A stretch of DNA of 64,000 nucleotides, taken from NCBI GenBank assembly GCA_008638415.1, contig VWVT01000003.1:310001-374000 (forward strand), in the 5' to 3' direction. Below the pieces are notes generated by a model. It was not told the DNA's origin, did no database searches, and worked only from the letters and a program-made list of their open reading frames with translations. Both the position numbers and the translations under genes were made by a program. This document shows positions 1-9,912 of this stretch, piece after piece. How positions within the stretch are numbered: position 1 is the stretch's first letter; every line of letters begins with the position of its first letter. The DNA comes from Nocardiopsis sinuspersici. GTDB lineage: Bacteria > Actinomycetota > Actinomycetes > Streptosporangiales > Streptosporangiaceae.

Positions 1-441
<441 letters not shown>

Positions 442-486
442 CCGGCGGTGTGCCCGGGGGCCGCCGCGGCTCCCGGGCACACCCGC

Positions 487-891
487 TCACGTCCCCGGGG
501 CGCGGCCGACGCCTTCCACAAGCCCGCGCTGCCACAGGACCAGCACCGGCGGCGCCGCCGGTTCCAGGGCGAGCAGCCCGAGTATGAACGGCGCGGGCGT
601 CCCGGCGGCCGCGACCGACACGGTCCGGGCCAGTCCGCCCAGGAGCACCGCGCCGCCGACCGCGCGCAGAACCGCGGTGTGCTCCAGGACGCGCGGGACG
701 ATCGCGAACAGGGCGATCCCCGGTCCCAGCCACACACCGGCGAAGAACCGGTAGTCGCCGTCCACGTTGGTCCCCACCCCGGTGTCACCGGGAAGGGGAG
801 CGGTGCCGAGGGCGACGTCCATGGCACCGGTGTCGACCACCACGAGGGCGAGTACGGCGATCAGGGTCTGGAGGGCACGCAGGGAACGCAC
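487..891 (-). CDS. DUF4345-type small membrane protein
   Basis: A 134-residue hydrophobic protein with about four predicted membrane segments: an N-terminal one at residues 5-28, then roughly 48-65, 74-94 and 100-118. Its composition and spacing fit the DUF4345 family of uncharacterised actinobacterial membrane proteins. The family link is from general recognition and no function is known. The GTG start at 891 is preceded by AGAGGAG at a good distance. It converges on thiC with 45 bases between the stop codons, and nothing obvious links the two. It could be any small four-helix membrane protein, but the reading frame itself is convincing. Confidence 0.65.
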   Translation of the reverse strand: MRSLRALQTLIAVLALVVVDTGAMDVALGTAPLPGDTGVGTNVDGDYRFFAGVWLGPGIALFAIVPRVLEHTAVLRAVGGAVLLGGLARTVSVAAAGTPAPFILGLLALEPAAPPVLVLWQRGLVEGVGRAPGT

Positions 892-1090
892 GGGGGTGAC
901 TCCTCTTTCTCGGGGGCCGCCACTGATTCCGGGCCCACGCGTTCCCCCGGCCGGGCCCGCCCCGCCGAACGGCGGTCCGTGCCGATGCGCAGCGCTGTCG
1001 TGCCCGCCCGCCGGCTTCCTCCCCCCGTGAGACCGGACGGACGTCCTCGTCCGCGACGCCGCCGTGACCGCCGCGACGGGGCGGGCCTGC

Positions 1091-1924
1091 TCACGGCCCT
1101 GTGACGGTCTGGCGGGGCTTTCGCGCGCTCGCCACCAGGTGCACCCCCACGTAGTCGTCGGACTCCGTGGCGCGCAGCTCCATCTCCACCAGGCGCCCCA
1201 TCGACCTCGGATCGCGCGCCAGCATCATCTCCACGGTGGAGGCGGACAGCACCGTGCGCGGCTTGATCCACTCCAGTTCCAAGCCGGCGTCGGTGAGCGT
1301 GTCGGTGAGCTGGTCGGCCGTGAAGCACCGCGTGATGGAACCGTCGGGCCAGGGCACCAGGAGCACGTCCGCGGTGGGCGCGTGGCTCAGCTCGGGCCAG
1401 CAGTCCTGCTCGGCCAGCAGCGCCATCCCCAGCACCACCGAGTCCACGCACAGCAGCGTCCTGCCACCGGGCCGCAGCACACGGGCGACCTCGGTCAGGG
1501 CGGCCTCGGTGGCCAGGTGCCTGGACAGGACCCGGTTGTCGGCGATGACCCCGTCGAAGGCCTCGGAGGCGAAGTTGCGCAGGAAGGCGGAGTCGCCCAC
1601 CACGTGGCGCAGCCGACCGCGCGGCGCGGGCGAGGGCACCATCGCGCGGCCGTTCACCAGGGTCAGCGGGCGGCGTACCGCCGTGTCCGCGGAGGGCAGC
1701 AGGGTGACCACGTCGTGTCCGGCGGCCACCGCGCGCGGGGTGCCCTGGTAGTCGGGGCTGGACACGTCGAGCAGGCGGGAGGGCGCGTCCGGGAGCCACC
1801 GGGCGATCTGGGCCTCGGCGACCGCCCAGTAGAAGCGCCAGTAGTCCGACAGCCGGTCGGGGGTGGCGAACTGGGCCGCCGGCGACCGGGGGCGGTCGGA
1901 GGCCGGGGTTGAGGACGGTCGCAC
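1091..1924 (-). CDS. Class I SAM-dependent methyltransferase
   Basis: About 277 residues with a Rossmann-type methyltransferase fold. A motif I-like strand (LLDVSS, with a serine where glycines are usual) is followed by an acidic strand-4 region (DGVIADNRVLSRHL) and the characteristic post-motif ARVLRPGGRTLLCVD. The substrate cannot be read from sequence. The frame is open further upstream, to 2035, but the GTG at 1924 (or 1930) has AGAGGAG just before it, so I place the start there. It is transcribed divergently from sigR. The weak motif I glycine pattern means it may bind SAM atypically. Confidence 0.75.
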   Translation of the reverse strand: MRPSSTPASDRPRSPAAQFATPDRLSDYWRFYWAVAEAQIARWLPDAPSRLLDVSSPDYQGTPRAVAAGHDVVTLLPSADTAVRRPLTLVNGRAMVPSPAPRGRLRHVVGDSAFLRNFASEAFDGVIADNRVLSRHLATEAALTEVARVLRPGGRTLLCVDSVVLGMALLAEQDCWPELSHAPTADVLLVPWPDGSITRCFTADQLTDTLTDAGLELEWIKPRTVLSASTVEMMLARDPRSMGRLVEMELRATESDDYVGVHLVASARKPRQTVTGP

Positions 1925-2040
1925 GTGCACTCCTCTCCCATCCTTGAAGGGTCCTACCCGCACTCTGCCATGCCTCACCACCGATGACGGAGCCAAACGA
2001 CAAAGTTCCGGACGGAGGGGGCTCCGTGCGCGCACGGCGT

Positions 2041-2066
2041 GGAATCAGCCCGCGTAGAGCGTTGTT
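2041..2066 (+). promoter_or_regulatory. SigR-dependent autoregulatory promoter of sigR-rsrA
   Basis: GGAAT at 2041-2045 and GTT at 2064-2066 are separated by exactly 18 bases. This is the consensus for promoters read by SigR itself (GGAAT-N18-GTT). It lies about 70 bases upstream of an in-frame ATG at 2140 and 215 bases upstream of the main TTG start at 2281. A transcript from here would begin near 2072 and include both starts. In Streptomyces coelicolor the equivalent promoter drives positive feedback after disulfide stress. Confidence 0.85.
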
Positions 2067-2280
2067 GTTCTCGACATCGCGTCCTGCGGGTGTACGTCCG
2101 GGCGCGTGCCAAGCGAGTACTGGGGAGGGTCGTCGGACCATGTCGACTGCCGGGGCGTGCCTTGCGCACGAGGAAGCGGTGTCGGCGCCACGCGGCGCCG
2201 ATGCGCGGGTCCGTGCCACGGGACCGTATCGTTGGGGTATGGATGCCCCAGCCGGGACCAGCGCAAGGAGGCCGACGGGT

Positions 2281-2951
<671 letters not shown>

Positions 2952-2955
<4 letters not shown>

Positions 2956-3260
2956 GCGTTGGCCACGACGAACACAGCGGCACCCCGTGTAGCGAGGTGC
3001 TCGACAAGCTCTACACCTACATCGACGGTGAACTCGAAGAGCCCAACTGCGACCAGATCAGGCGGCACCTGGACGAGTGCGGCCCCTGCCTGGAGGAGCA
3101 CGGGCTCGAAGAGGCGGTGAAGAAGCTCGTGGCCAAGCACTGCGGCTGCGATCCGGTGCCGATGGACCTGCGGGACAAGGTGCTCGGGCGCCTGTCACAG
3201 GCACGGGCGGAGCAGTTGGCCCGTGAGGCCCGGGCGGAGAGCCCCGGCACACGCGCCTGA
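2952..3260 (+). CDS. rsrA: Redox-sensing zinc anti-sigma factor RsrA
   Basis: A 102-residue ZAS-family anti-sigma factor. It binds SigR when reduced and zinc-loaded, and releases it when its cysteines form a disulfide. The zinc ligands are visible as C13, H39, C43 and C46 (HLDECGPC), with additional cysteines at C33, C64 and C66. The spacing matches the C-H-C-C set of Streptomyces RsrA. The ATG overlaps the sigR stop (ATGA), so the two are translationally coupled, which keeps the proteins near equal amounts. A strong terminator follows 38 bases after the stop. Confidence 0.96.
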
Positions 3261-3298
3261 GGGTACTCCCAGGAGGTCCCCGAAACCTGGAACGCACG

Positions 3299-3336
3299 GT
3301 GGCGGAAGCTGGAATTCCAGCTTCCGCCACTTTTTT
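3299..3336 (+). terminator. Rho-independent terminator of sigR-rsrA
   Basis: A perfect 32-base palindrome (3299-3330, 16-base arms with no unpaired loop base, centred on an EcoRI site) is followed directly by six T residues at 3331-3336. It is the only terminator in the window with a classic T run. Confidence 0.93.
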
Positions 3337-3890
3337 GATGCCATTAGTGCCTTTCTACCGCGTTGGCGTCTTGTGTCGTGGTGTGCGAATTTTGTGTAGT
3401 TTTGTGGGGATGTCGTATCGGGGCCCCTACGTCTGTCGGGGTTTTGGTCAAGCGCCTTCCGAACGGCCTTCCGGGAGGGTTCGTCGACACGCCCGGCGCG
3501 CCCGGGGCCTTCTCGCCCGGGACCGACTCGGAACGATTTTTCCTGGGCGTTTCGGCTCGTGTTTCCTGTAGTTACTATGTGTAGTCATGCCTGGTGGTTC
3601 CGCCCGCTGAGGGCGTGTGCAACCGGCATCGCCGTGGAGTTCTGGCGGCTGGCGTCCGGTGTGGCATGGTTACGCATGGTAATCAAATGGCATCACTAAT
3701 TGAATTCGTACTTCCATATTCCGGAACTTGGTGCCGGTCGGAGAGCCCGTGGCGGGGGTGGTTCGGGTCGGGGGTAATCGGGAGGCCGCCGTTGGCCGTT
3801 AAACTGGAAGCCATATCCAACGAATGGGGCCATTTGCGCGGCGTGCCCGGGGAAATGTCGGTGCGCCTGCGTTCGGAAGAGGGGAGAACG
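3337..3890. other. AT-richer intergenic stretch without a convincing gene
   Basis: About 550 bases between the sigR-rsrA terminator and the HD-GYP operon are clearly lower in GC than their surroundings. The open frames here lack actinomycete third-position GC bias. GTTGGCCGTTAAACTGG (3791-3807) offers a TAAACT -10 hexamer about 90 bases before the small ORF at 3891, so the operon promoter may lie here. I recognise no riboswitch or small RNA by eye. Confidence 0.5.
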
Positions 3891-3968
3891 ATGTTCGTCG
3901 GTATGCTCTACGTCGCGATGGTAACTGTTTGGGCGGCGGCAGCCTTCACCGGATGGTCCTGGTGGTAG
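3891..3968 (+). CDS. Possible 25-residue membrane peptide upstream of the HD-GYP operon
   Basis: A short frame starting at ATG 3891 is preceded by GAGGGGAG at a suitable distance. It encodes 25 residues with no charged residue, rich in V, A, W and M and ending in a tryptophan pair, so it could form a single membrane helix. It stops at TAG 3966-3968, 56 bases before the HD-GYP start. A hairpin with 8-base arms (3972-3979 and 3995-4002) follows at once, so the pair could act as a leader peptide and attenuator. The frame is open upstream to 3594, but that part does not look coding. It could be chance; conservation would decide. Confidence 0.4.
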   Translation: MFVGMLYVAMVTVWAAAAFTGWSWW

Positions 3969-4024
3969 AACAGAACCGGTGAAACCATGACAGTCCGGTT
4001 CTTGTCGGCGGGGGGTGAACGGGG

Positions 4025-5455
4025 GTGCGGGCTCTTCCTGGGGGCGCGCGTGTCTACGTCGGAATCATCGTTGTCAGTGCTGTCACCATCATGCTCATCG
4101 GTCCCTACGAGGGCATCGATCTGCGTACGCTGGCCCTGATCGCGATCCTCTTCGTGGTCGCGGAGTCGATCAGTACGGTCGTCCTCACGGGCGTCAAGGC
4201 GGGGATCTCCCCAAGTTCGGCGGTGTCCCTGGCCGCGGTCGTCCTGGTCGGGCCGGTGGGGGCGGCGGTGGTCGGTTTCGCCTCCTGCTTCTCCATCCGC
4301 AGGCAGAACCTCGTCAAGAGGGCCTTCAACGGGGCACAGTTCGCACTGGCGGCCTACGCGGCCGGACACGTCTACCTTCTACTCGGCGGAACGGTGGGGG
4401 AGCCGGGGCGGGAGGACTTCCCGGCTCTCGTCCTTCCCTACGTCGCCGCCGTCCTGACGCACTCCCTGGTCAACTCGGCGCTCATCGCCGCCCTGATGTG
4501 GACGCTGGGCGCCGTGCGGGCCGGCGGCCCCCGGGGCAGGTTCCACTGGCGCCCCCTGATGGCGGTGGAGCTGTCCTCCATGGGCTACCAGATGCTCGGG
4601 CTGGCCATCGCCGCGATCTGGGGCGGGCTCGGCCTCATCGCGCCGCTGCTGGTGCTGCTGCCGCTGTTCATCGCGCGCTGGACCTTTGCCCAGCAGTTGG
4701 GCGAGGCCCGCGCGCACGAGGCCACCCTGGCCACGCTCTGCCAGGCGGTGGAGACCAAGGACTACTACACCCGGGGCCACTGCATGCGCGTCGCGGAGGG
4801 CGCCGCCATGATCGCCCGGGAACTGGGTATGTCCGCCGAACGGGTGCAGAAGATCCGGTACGCCGGGATGCTGCACGACATCGGCAAGCTCGGAGTGCCC
4901 ACCAAGGTGTTGCAGAAGAACGGAAGACTCACCGACGACGAGTACGCGGCCATCAAGCTGCACCCGACGCGGGGCTACGAGATCGTGCGGGAGATCAGCT
5001 TCCTGGACGAGGCCCTGGCCGGGATCCGGCACCACCACGAACGGTTGGACGGGCGCGGGTACCCCATGGGACTGGTCGGGATGGAGATCCCCGAGTCCGC
5101 GCGCATCATCAGCGTCGCCGACGTGTTCGACTGCCTGACCTCCACGAGGTCCTACCGCAAGGCGTGGTCGGCGGACGAGGCCATCACCGAACTGCGGGCC
5201 TGCGCCGGGACCCAGTTCGACCCCAGGATGGTCGAGGCGCTCGTACGCGCCGTGGAGCGCGAGGGCTGGGAGACGCCCGACATCGCCGAGCCCCCGGGCG
5301 GGTGCTACGGGGCGAAGGCCGCCGAGGAGTCCGACGCCCACGCCGCGGAGGCCGCCCAGGCGGCGGAGGAGGTCCCCGTCGTGGCGGAGGCGATCGCCGA
5401 TTCCGAGGACCCCGCGGCCTCCGCCGAGGCAGTGACGGGCGGACGTGACCGATGA
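4025..5455 (+). CDS. Membrane-anchored HD-GYP domain phosphodiesterase
   Basis: A 476-residue protein. The first 220 residues form about six membrane helices of a MASE-like sensor. Residues 225-420 form an HD-GYP domain with an intact metal and catalytic signature: H284-D285 with K288 (HDIGK), then HHHERLDGRGYP at 336-347, and D366. HD-GYP proteins typically hydrolyse cyclic di-GMP to pGpG or GMP, though some act on other cyclic dinucleotides. The tail from about 425 is alanine and glutamate rich and probably disordered. The start is GTG 4025. The stop overlaps the next gene as ATGA, and that gene has the same architecture, so they form an operon. The signal sensed is unknown. Confidence 0.9.
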   Translation: MRALPGGARVYVGIIVVSAVTIMLIGPYEGIDLRTLALIAILFVVAESISTVVLTGVKAGISPSSAVSLAAVVLVGPVGAAVVGFASCFSIRRQNLVKRAFNGAQFALAAYAAGHVYLLLGGTVGEPGREDFPALVLPYVAAVLTHSLVNSALIAALMWTLGAVRAGGPRGRFHWRPLMAVELSSMGYQMLGLAIAAIWGGLGLIAPLLVLLPLFIARWTFAQQLGEARAHEATLATLCQAVETKDYYTRGHCMRVAEGAAMIARELGMSAERVQKIRYAGMLHDIGKLGVPTKVLQKNGRLTDDEYAAIKLHPTRGYEIVREISFLDEALAGIRHHHERLDGRGYPMGLVGMEIPESARIISVADVFDCLTSTRSYRKAWSADEAITELRACAGTQFDPRMVEALVRAVEREGWETPDIAEPPGGCYGAKAAEESDAHAAEAAQAAEEVPVVAEAIADSEDPAASAEAVTGGRDR

Positions 5456-6786
5456 TGACGCAGAGGCAGGAGGGACCCCGCTCGTCCGGTCCCGTGCTGA
5501 GCGGGCCCGAGGGCGGGGCGCTGAGCCACCAGCGCCCGCGCGGGCCGATCTGGCGGACCTCCCGCCCGGTGAGCGCCGTGCTGGTCGCCGCGGTGGGGGG
5601 CGGTGCCCTGGCCGCTCTGGTGTGGACCGCCGCGACCGGGTTCGTGGAACCGTACGTGGCGCTGTCGTTCTGCCTGGTCATCGCGATCGGTGAACTGGCC
5701 AGGATCACCCTCCCGGGCTACCGGGAGGCCGCGCCCATCGCCTCGGCCGGCGCGATCAGCTACGCGTTCCTGCTGACGCTGGGCGCCGGCCCCCTGCACC
5801 ACTCCGCCTGGCAGGTGGTGGCGGTGGTCGCCTTGGGCGTGGCTCTGGGCGAGCTGCCCCACATCGCCGTGGGCCGCGGCCCACGGGTGGAGGACGTGGC
5901 CCGCCGGGTGTTCGTCGCGGTGCTGCTCGCGGTCGCCTTCCGGCCCCTGGCCGAACAGCTCGGCCTGTCGGGTCCGTCGGTGACGGCGACACTGCTGATG
6001 GCGGCGCTGGCCATGCTCGCCTGGCTGGCGGACGCCCTGGTGGCGGCGGTGCTGAGGGCCGAGCGCCTGCGCACCCGCCTGGGGGTGGCGGTCCGCGACG
6101 AGCTGCGGGCCCAGTTCGCCATGGGCGCGGCGATCGGCTCCAGCGGTGTGCTCATCGCCCTGGCCTGCACGGTGACCGGCCTGGCGGGCCTGCTGGTGTT
6201 CACCGCTCCGCTGCTGGTCTCGCAGATGGCCTTCCGCCGCCACGCCGAGGTGCGGCGGACCTACCTGGAGACGGTGCGGGCGCTCTCGCGCGTCACCGAG
6301 GTGGGCGGCTACGTGGAGAACGGGCACTCCCGCCGCGTCAGCCACCTGTCGCACGGCATCGCCTGCGAGCTGGGCCTGGCCGAGGCCGAGCTGCTGGAGC
6401 TGGAGTACGCGGCGCTGATGCACGACATCGGCCAGCTGTCCCTGCGCGAGCCCATCGCGGGCGGCGCCACCGTGCTCGCCTCGCCGAGGGAGCAGCGCCG
6501 GATCGCGGAGCTCGGCTCGGCGATCATCCGCGAGACCGGTGTGCTGGACAACGTGGCCGAGATGGTCCGCCGCCAGTGCGAGCCGCTCGCGGGCGACGGG
6601 GACGAGGGCGTGCCGCCGTTGGGCAGCCGGATCATCAAGGTGGCCAACGCCTTCGACGACCTGGTCGGCGAGAACGGCGACGAGGAGCGCCGCGCCGCCG
6701 TCCTGGAGCGCCTGCGGATGGACACCGACAGCGAGTACGACCCCCGTGTGGTGGACGCCCTGGCGTCGGTGCTCGCCCGCTTCTGA
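5452..6786 (+). CDS. Membrane HD-domain protein with degenerate GYP motif
   Basis: 444 residues with the same plan as its upstream neighbour: an N-terminal block of membrane helices (about residues 35-265) and a C-terminal HD domain. The HD pair survives (MHDIGQ), but the following lysine is glutamine. The HHExxDGxGYP signature is absent, replaced by a QCEPL stretch, and no YRxA-type segment follows. It therefore probably lacks c-di-GMP hydrolysis and may act as a partner, sensor or antagonist of the intact protein, presumably after a tandem duplication. The ATG overlaps the preceding stop. The convergent dasR gene begins 37 bases after it ends. Confidence 0.82.
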   Translation: MMTQRQEGPRSSGPVLSGPEGGALSHQRPRGPIWRTSRPVSAVLVAAVGGGALAALVWTAATGFVEPYVALSFCLVIAIGELARITLPGYREAAPIASAGAISYAFLLTLGAGPLHHSAWQVVAVVALGVALGELPHIAVGRGPRVEDVARRVFVAVLLAVAFRPLAEQLGLSGPSVTATLLMAALAMLAWLADALVAAVLRAERLRTRLGVAVRDELRAQFAMGAAIGSSGVLIALACTVTGLAGLLVFTAPLLVSQMAFRRHAEVRRTYLETVRALSRVTEVGGYVENGHSRRVSHLSHGIACELGLAEAELLELEYAALMHDIGQLSLREPIAGGATVLASPREQRRIAELGSAIIRETGVLDNVAEMVRRQCEPLAGDGDEGVPPLGSRIIKVANAFDDLVGENGDEERRAAVLERLRMDTDSEYDPRVVDALASVLARF

Positions 6787-6823
6787 GGCCCGCGCCGTGC
6801 CGGGCGGGACCGGCCCGGCGCCG

Positions 6824-7564
6824 TCAGTCCATGGGGGGACGCAGGCGTGTGACGAACTTGTAGCGGTCCCCCCGGTACAGCGAGCGCACCCACTCCACCG
6901 GGTGCCCGTCCCCGTCGAAGCTGTGCTGGCAGTGCAGCACCAGCGGCAGGCCCACGTCCACGCCCAGCAGGCGCGCCTCGTTGGGCGTGGCCAGGACGGT
7001 CTCGATCGAGGCCTCCGCCTCGGCCAGGGAGACGTCGTAGGCGCTCGCCAGGGCCTCGTAGAGGGAGGCGTAGCGGTCCAGCTGCCGGCGCAGGCCCGGA
7101 AAGCGCCGTGCGGCCAGGTGGGCGGTCTCCACGGCCATCGGCTCGCCGTTGGCCAGCCGCAGCCGCTCGATGCGCAGCACGCGCCCGCCGGAGCGGATGG
7201 CCAGGAGCTCGGCGAGCTGGTCGTCGGCGTTGATGTAGCTCACGTCCAGGATCCGCGTGGCGGGGTGCAGGCCGTGCGCGCGCATCTCCTGGGTGTAGCT
7301 GGTGAGCTGGAGGATCTGGGCCACCTTCGGCTTGGCCACGAAGGTGCCCTTGCCCTGGATGCGCAGCAGACGGCCCTCGACCACCATCTCGGTGAGGGCC
7401 TGGCGCACCGTGGTCCGCGAGGTGCCGAACTGCGTCGCCAGGGCACGCTCCGGGGGGACCGGGTTGCCCGCGGCCATCGCCTCGATCAGCTCCAGGAGCT
7501 GCTTCTTCACCTGGTAGTACTTCGGCACCCGGGGGTTGCCGTCCAGTGTGCGCTGACCAGTCAT
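6824..7564 (-). CDS. dasR: DasR-type GntR/HutC transcriptional regulator
   Basis: A 246-residue regulator with a GntR winged helix ([48 protein letters not shown]) and a UTRA effector domain ([15 protein letters not shown] to the end). The wording matches Streptomyces DasR almost throughout, including the C-terminal [15 protein letters not shown]. DasR senses glucosamine-6-phosphate or N-acetylglucosamine-6-phosphate and controls chitin use, development and antibiotic genes. The ATG at 7564 is preceded by GGAGGAGA. It is divergent from pdtaS, with a DasR-like operator between them. No amino-sugar gene lies nearby, so it probably acts as a global regulator. Confidence 0.9.
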   Translation of the reverse strand: MTGQRTLDGNPRVPKYYQVKKQLLELIEAMAAGNPVPPERALATQFGTSRTTVRQALTEMVVEGRLLRIQGKGTFVAKPKVAQILQLTSYTQEMRAHGLHPATRILDVSYINADDQLAELLAIRSGGRVLRIERLRLANGEPMAVETAHLAARRFPGLRRQLDRYASLYEALASAYDVSLAEAEASIETVLATPNEARLLGVDVGLPLVLHCQHSFDGDGHPVEWVRSLYRGDRYKFVTRLRPPMD

Positions 7565-7639
7565 CAGTCTCCTCCGCCGAGTTCCGCGCTTGCCGCACAC
7601 CCCTCCGGTGTGGCCTGCACGGCGGTTTCTCGGCCGCCG

Positions 7640-7655
7640 ATTGGTGTGGACCACT
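7640..7655. promoter_or_regulatory. Candidate DasR operator (dre-like) between dasR and pdtaS
   Basis: On the minus strand the 16-mer AGTGGTCCACACCAAT matches the dre consensus as I remember it (ACTGGTCTAGACCACT) at 12 of 16 positions, with the left half-site TGGTC intact. It lies 76 bases upstream of dasR and 51 upstream of pdtaS. It sits just before a TACCCT -10-like hexamer at 7667-7672 that could serve pdtaS. It could mediate autoregulation or link amino-sugar status to pdtaS. Confidence 0.45.
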
Positions 7656-7705
7656 GGTCGAGTGCGTACCCTTGAGTATGCACGCCTCCATGGGATGATT
7701 TGTGA

Positions 7706-9250
7706 GTGCCTCACCTCAGCGATCTCATCAGACGTCACACATCCCTCAAGCAGGCCGACCTTGAGTGGATCCACTCGCTGGTCTCGGACTGGCAGCTCCT
7801 GGCCGACCTGTCCTTCGCGGACCTCGTGCTGTGGGTGCGTCTGCGCGAGGACGACGGCTGGGTGGCGGTCGCCCAGATGCGTCCCACCACCGGCCCGACC
7901 GCCTTCCAGGACGACCTGGTCGAGACGGTCCTGCGCGACGACATGACCGATATCACGTCCCGTTCCGCGCCTCGGGTGGTCGGACGCAGGGCCCTCATCG
8001 ACCGCGCCTGGAAGGAGGGCCGTATCTGCCGTGACGGAGATCCGGACTGGTCGGGCGGGGTCCCGGTGCGGGAGGAGACCATCCCGGTGCGCCGCCAGGG
8101 CAGGCTCATCGGGGTCATCCAGCGCAGCACCAACCTCAGCTCGGCGCGCACGCCCAGCCGCCTGGAGCTCACCTACCTCCAGAGCGCGGGCGACCTGGCG
8201 CAGATGATCGCCGAGGGCGCGTTCCCGTTCAGTGACCAGGGGCCGCTGATGGTGCGCTCGCCCAGGGTCGGCGACGGGCTGCTGCGACTGGACCAGAACG
8301 GCGAGGTGGTCTACGCCAGCCCCAACGCGCTGTCCGCCTACCGCAGGCTCGGACTGACCGCCGACCTCGTGGGCGCCCGCCTGGACCGCACCACGCTGGA
8401 GCTGTCCGCCCCGGGAGAGGCGCGCGACGAGGCGCTGACCTACACGGCGAGCGGCCGTGCGCCGCAGGAGGCGGAGGTGGACGCGCGCGGGGTCACCGTG
8501 CAGCTGCGCGCCATTCCGCTGGTCATCGACGGGGTGCGGATCGGCGCCCTGGTGATGGTGCGCGACGTCACCGAGCTGCGCCGCCGCGAGCGCGAGCTGA
8601 TGACCAAGGACGCCACCATCCGGGAGATCCACCACCGGGTGAAGAACAACCTGCAGACGGTGGCGGCGCTGCTGCGCCTGCAGTCGCGGCGCCTGGACGT
8701 GCCCGAGGCGCGGGCCGCGCTGGACGAGGCGGTGGGCCGGGTCGGCTCCATCGCGATCGTGCACGAGATGCTCTCGCACACCCCCGACGAGGTGGTGGAC
8801 TTCGACGACATCGCCGACCGGGTGATCCAGATGGCGGCCGAGGTGTCCTCGACCGGCAGCGCGGTGGTGCCGCGCCGGACCGGCGGGTTCGGCCTGCTGA
8901 ACGCGCTGGTGGCCACGCCGCTGTCGATGGTCCTGGCCGAGCTGGTGCAGAACGCCGTGGAGCACGGCCTGGGGCAGGGGCCCGGCCGGATCGAGGTGCG
9001 GGTGCGCAGGTTCGACGCCGTGCCGGGCACCTCGGGGCCGAGCAGTCTGGAACTGGCCGTCTCCGACGACGGCGGGGGACTGCCCGAGGACTTCGACCTG
9101 GAGGGGACCACGAGCCTGGGCCTGCAGATCGTGCGGACCCTCATCGTGGGTGAGCTGGGGGGAACCCTGGCGATCAAGCCCAAGGAGAGCGGGGGGACCG
9201 AGGTGGCGATCACCCTGCCGCTGGAGCACGAGGAGGGGGAGGTGCCCTGA
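7706..9250 (+). CDS. pdtaS: PdtaS-type sensor histidine kinase
   Basis: 514 residues: an N-terminal GAF-like domain (about 1-170), a PAS-like domain (185-290), a HisKA_2 dimerisation and phosphoacceptor helix ([15 protein letters not shown], acceptor H309), and an HATPase_c domain ([11 protein letters not shown]-box, DDGGGLP G1, TSLGLQIV G2). There is no membrane segment, so it is cytosolic. This is the layout of mycobacterial PdtaS, which phosphorylates the antiterminator-type regulator PdtaR. No pdtaR gene lies in the window. The start is GTG 7706. It is followed by the convergent whiB1 gene, the same neighbour pdtaS has in Mycobacterium tuberculosis. Confidence 0.9.
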   Translation: MPHLSDLIRRHTSLKQADLEWIHSLVSDWQLLADLSFADLVLWVRLREDDGWVAVAQMRPTTGPTAFQDDLVETVLRDDMTDITSRSAPRVVGRRALIDRAWKEGRICRDGDPDWSGGVPVREETIPVRRQGRLIGVIQRSTNLSSARTPSRLELTYLQSAGDLAQMIAEGAFPFSDQGPLMVRSPRVGDGLLRLDQNGEVVYASPNALSAYRRLGLTADLVGARLDRTTLELSAPGEARDEALTYTASGRAPQEAEVDARGVTVQLRAIPLVIDGVRIGALVMVRDVTELRRRERELMTKDATIREIHHRVKNNLQTVAALLRLQSRRLDVPEARAALDEAVGRVGSIAIVHEMLSHTPDEVVDFDDIADRVIQMAAEVSSTGSAVVPRRTGGFGLLNALVATPLSMVLAELVQNAVEHGLGQGPGRIEVRVRRFDAVPGTSGPSSLELAVSDDGGGLPEDFDLEGTTSLGLQIVRTLIVGELGGTLAIKPKESGGTEVAITLPLEHEEGEVP

Positions 9251-9352
9251 GGGGGAGGGGACCCCGCCGGGCGTCGGCCCCGCCGGGAGCGGCTCGCCTC
9301 CGGGCCGCCCCGCCCGGGGCGTGCCCGCCGCGTGTCCGGCCGGGGGAGCGTG

Positions 9353-9610
9353 TCAGCTTCGGACCATGGTGCGGGACGTGCTGCCGCGGCGCTTCTTGAG
9401 CATGCGGCGCTCGTCCTCGCTGGTGCCGCCCCAGACGCCGCCGTCCTGGCCGCTCTCCAGTGCCCACTTCAGGCACGCGGAGCTGACCGGGCAGCGCTGA
9501 CAGACCGCCTTCGCCTCCTCGATCTGGATCAGGGCAGGGCCGAAGTTTCCGATGGGGAAGAAGAGTTCGGGGTCTTCGTCACGGCAGGCTGCGTCATGGC
9601 GCCAGTCCAT
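9353..9610 (-). CDS. whiB1: WhiB1/WblE-type iron-sulfur transcription factor
   Basis: 85 residues beginning MDWRHDAACRDEDPELFFP, the hallmark of WhiB1 (WblE in Streptomyces). The four cluster cysteines are C9, then C37, C40 and C46 in CQRCPVSSAC, followed by the G[VI]WGG turn and a basic tail that binds DNA. WhiB1 carries a nitric-oxide-sensitive 4Fe-4S cluster and binds the major sigma factor. An in-frame GTG at 9619 exists, but GAGGAG sits eight bases before the ATG at 9610, so the shorter form is right and matches the family length. A CRP-like site lies just upstream. Confidence 0.95.
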   Translation of the reverse strand: MDWRHDAACRDEDPELFFPIGNFGPALIQIEEAKAVCQRCPVSSACLKWALESGQDGGVWGGTSEDERRMLKKRRGSTSRTMVRS

Positions 9611-9645
9611 GCGGTCCACTCCTCACGGTGAGGCGATCGGGGGCT

Positions 9646-9661
9646 TGTGAAGCTTTTCACG
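9646..9661. promoter_or_regulatory. Candidate CRP/cAMP receptor site upstream of whiB1
   Basis: TGTGA-AGCTTT-TCACG matches the CRP consensus TGTGA-N6-TCACA at nine of ten conserved positions and lies 36-51 bases upstream of the whiB1 ATG. A second palindrome, CACGATCGTG (9658-9667), overlaps its end. Mycobacterium tuberculosis whiB1 is known to be CRP-controlled, so the placement makes sense. The remaining bases up to 9912 hold no gene I can support. Confidence 0.55.
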
Positions 9662-9912
9662 ATCGTGCGCGTGTCAGGATTGTGCGGAGGGCGCCCGATG
9701 GATGGGTCCCATCGGAGGGTGGTCCAGGCCGTGATGGTCCGGGTTTCATCCCACGGCCATGTGGGAAGCGCCCAATTAACTCGCCCGTAACTCGCGGCGA
9801 TATCTTGAGCGTGACAGGATCGAACGACCCATGCAAGAGCTCACGGGGCCGAAGGTCCTGTTCGCCGTGTCGGGTGCGTCACAGTGCCCGTGAATGGTCT
9901 CTTCCGGTGCAA

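Noticed and set aside
3594..3890. Longer form of the small ORF before the HD-GYP gene
   Set aside because: The upstream codons lack third-position GC bias and contain no conserved-looking segment; only the part from 3891 has a ribosome-binding site.
6824..9229. 801-codon minus-strand frame ending in dasR
   Set aside because: The part beyond 7564 is antisense to pdtaS. The dasR start has a good ribosome-binding site and the expected protein length.
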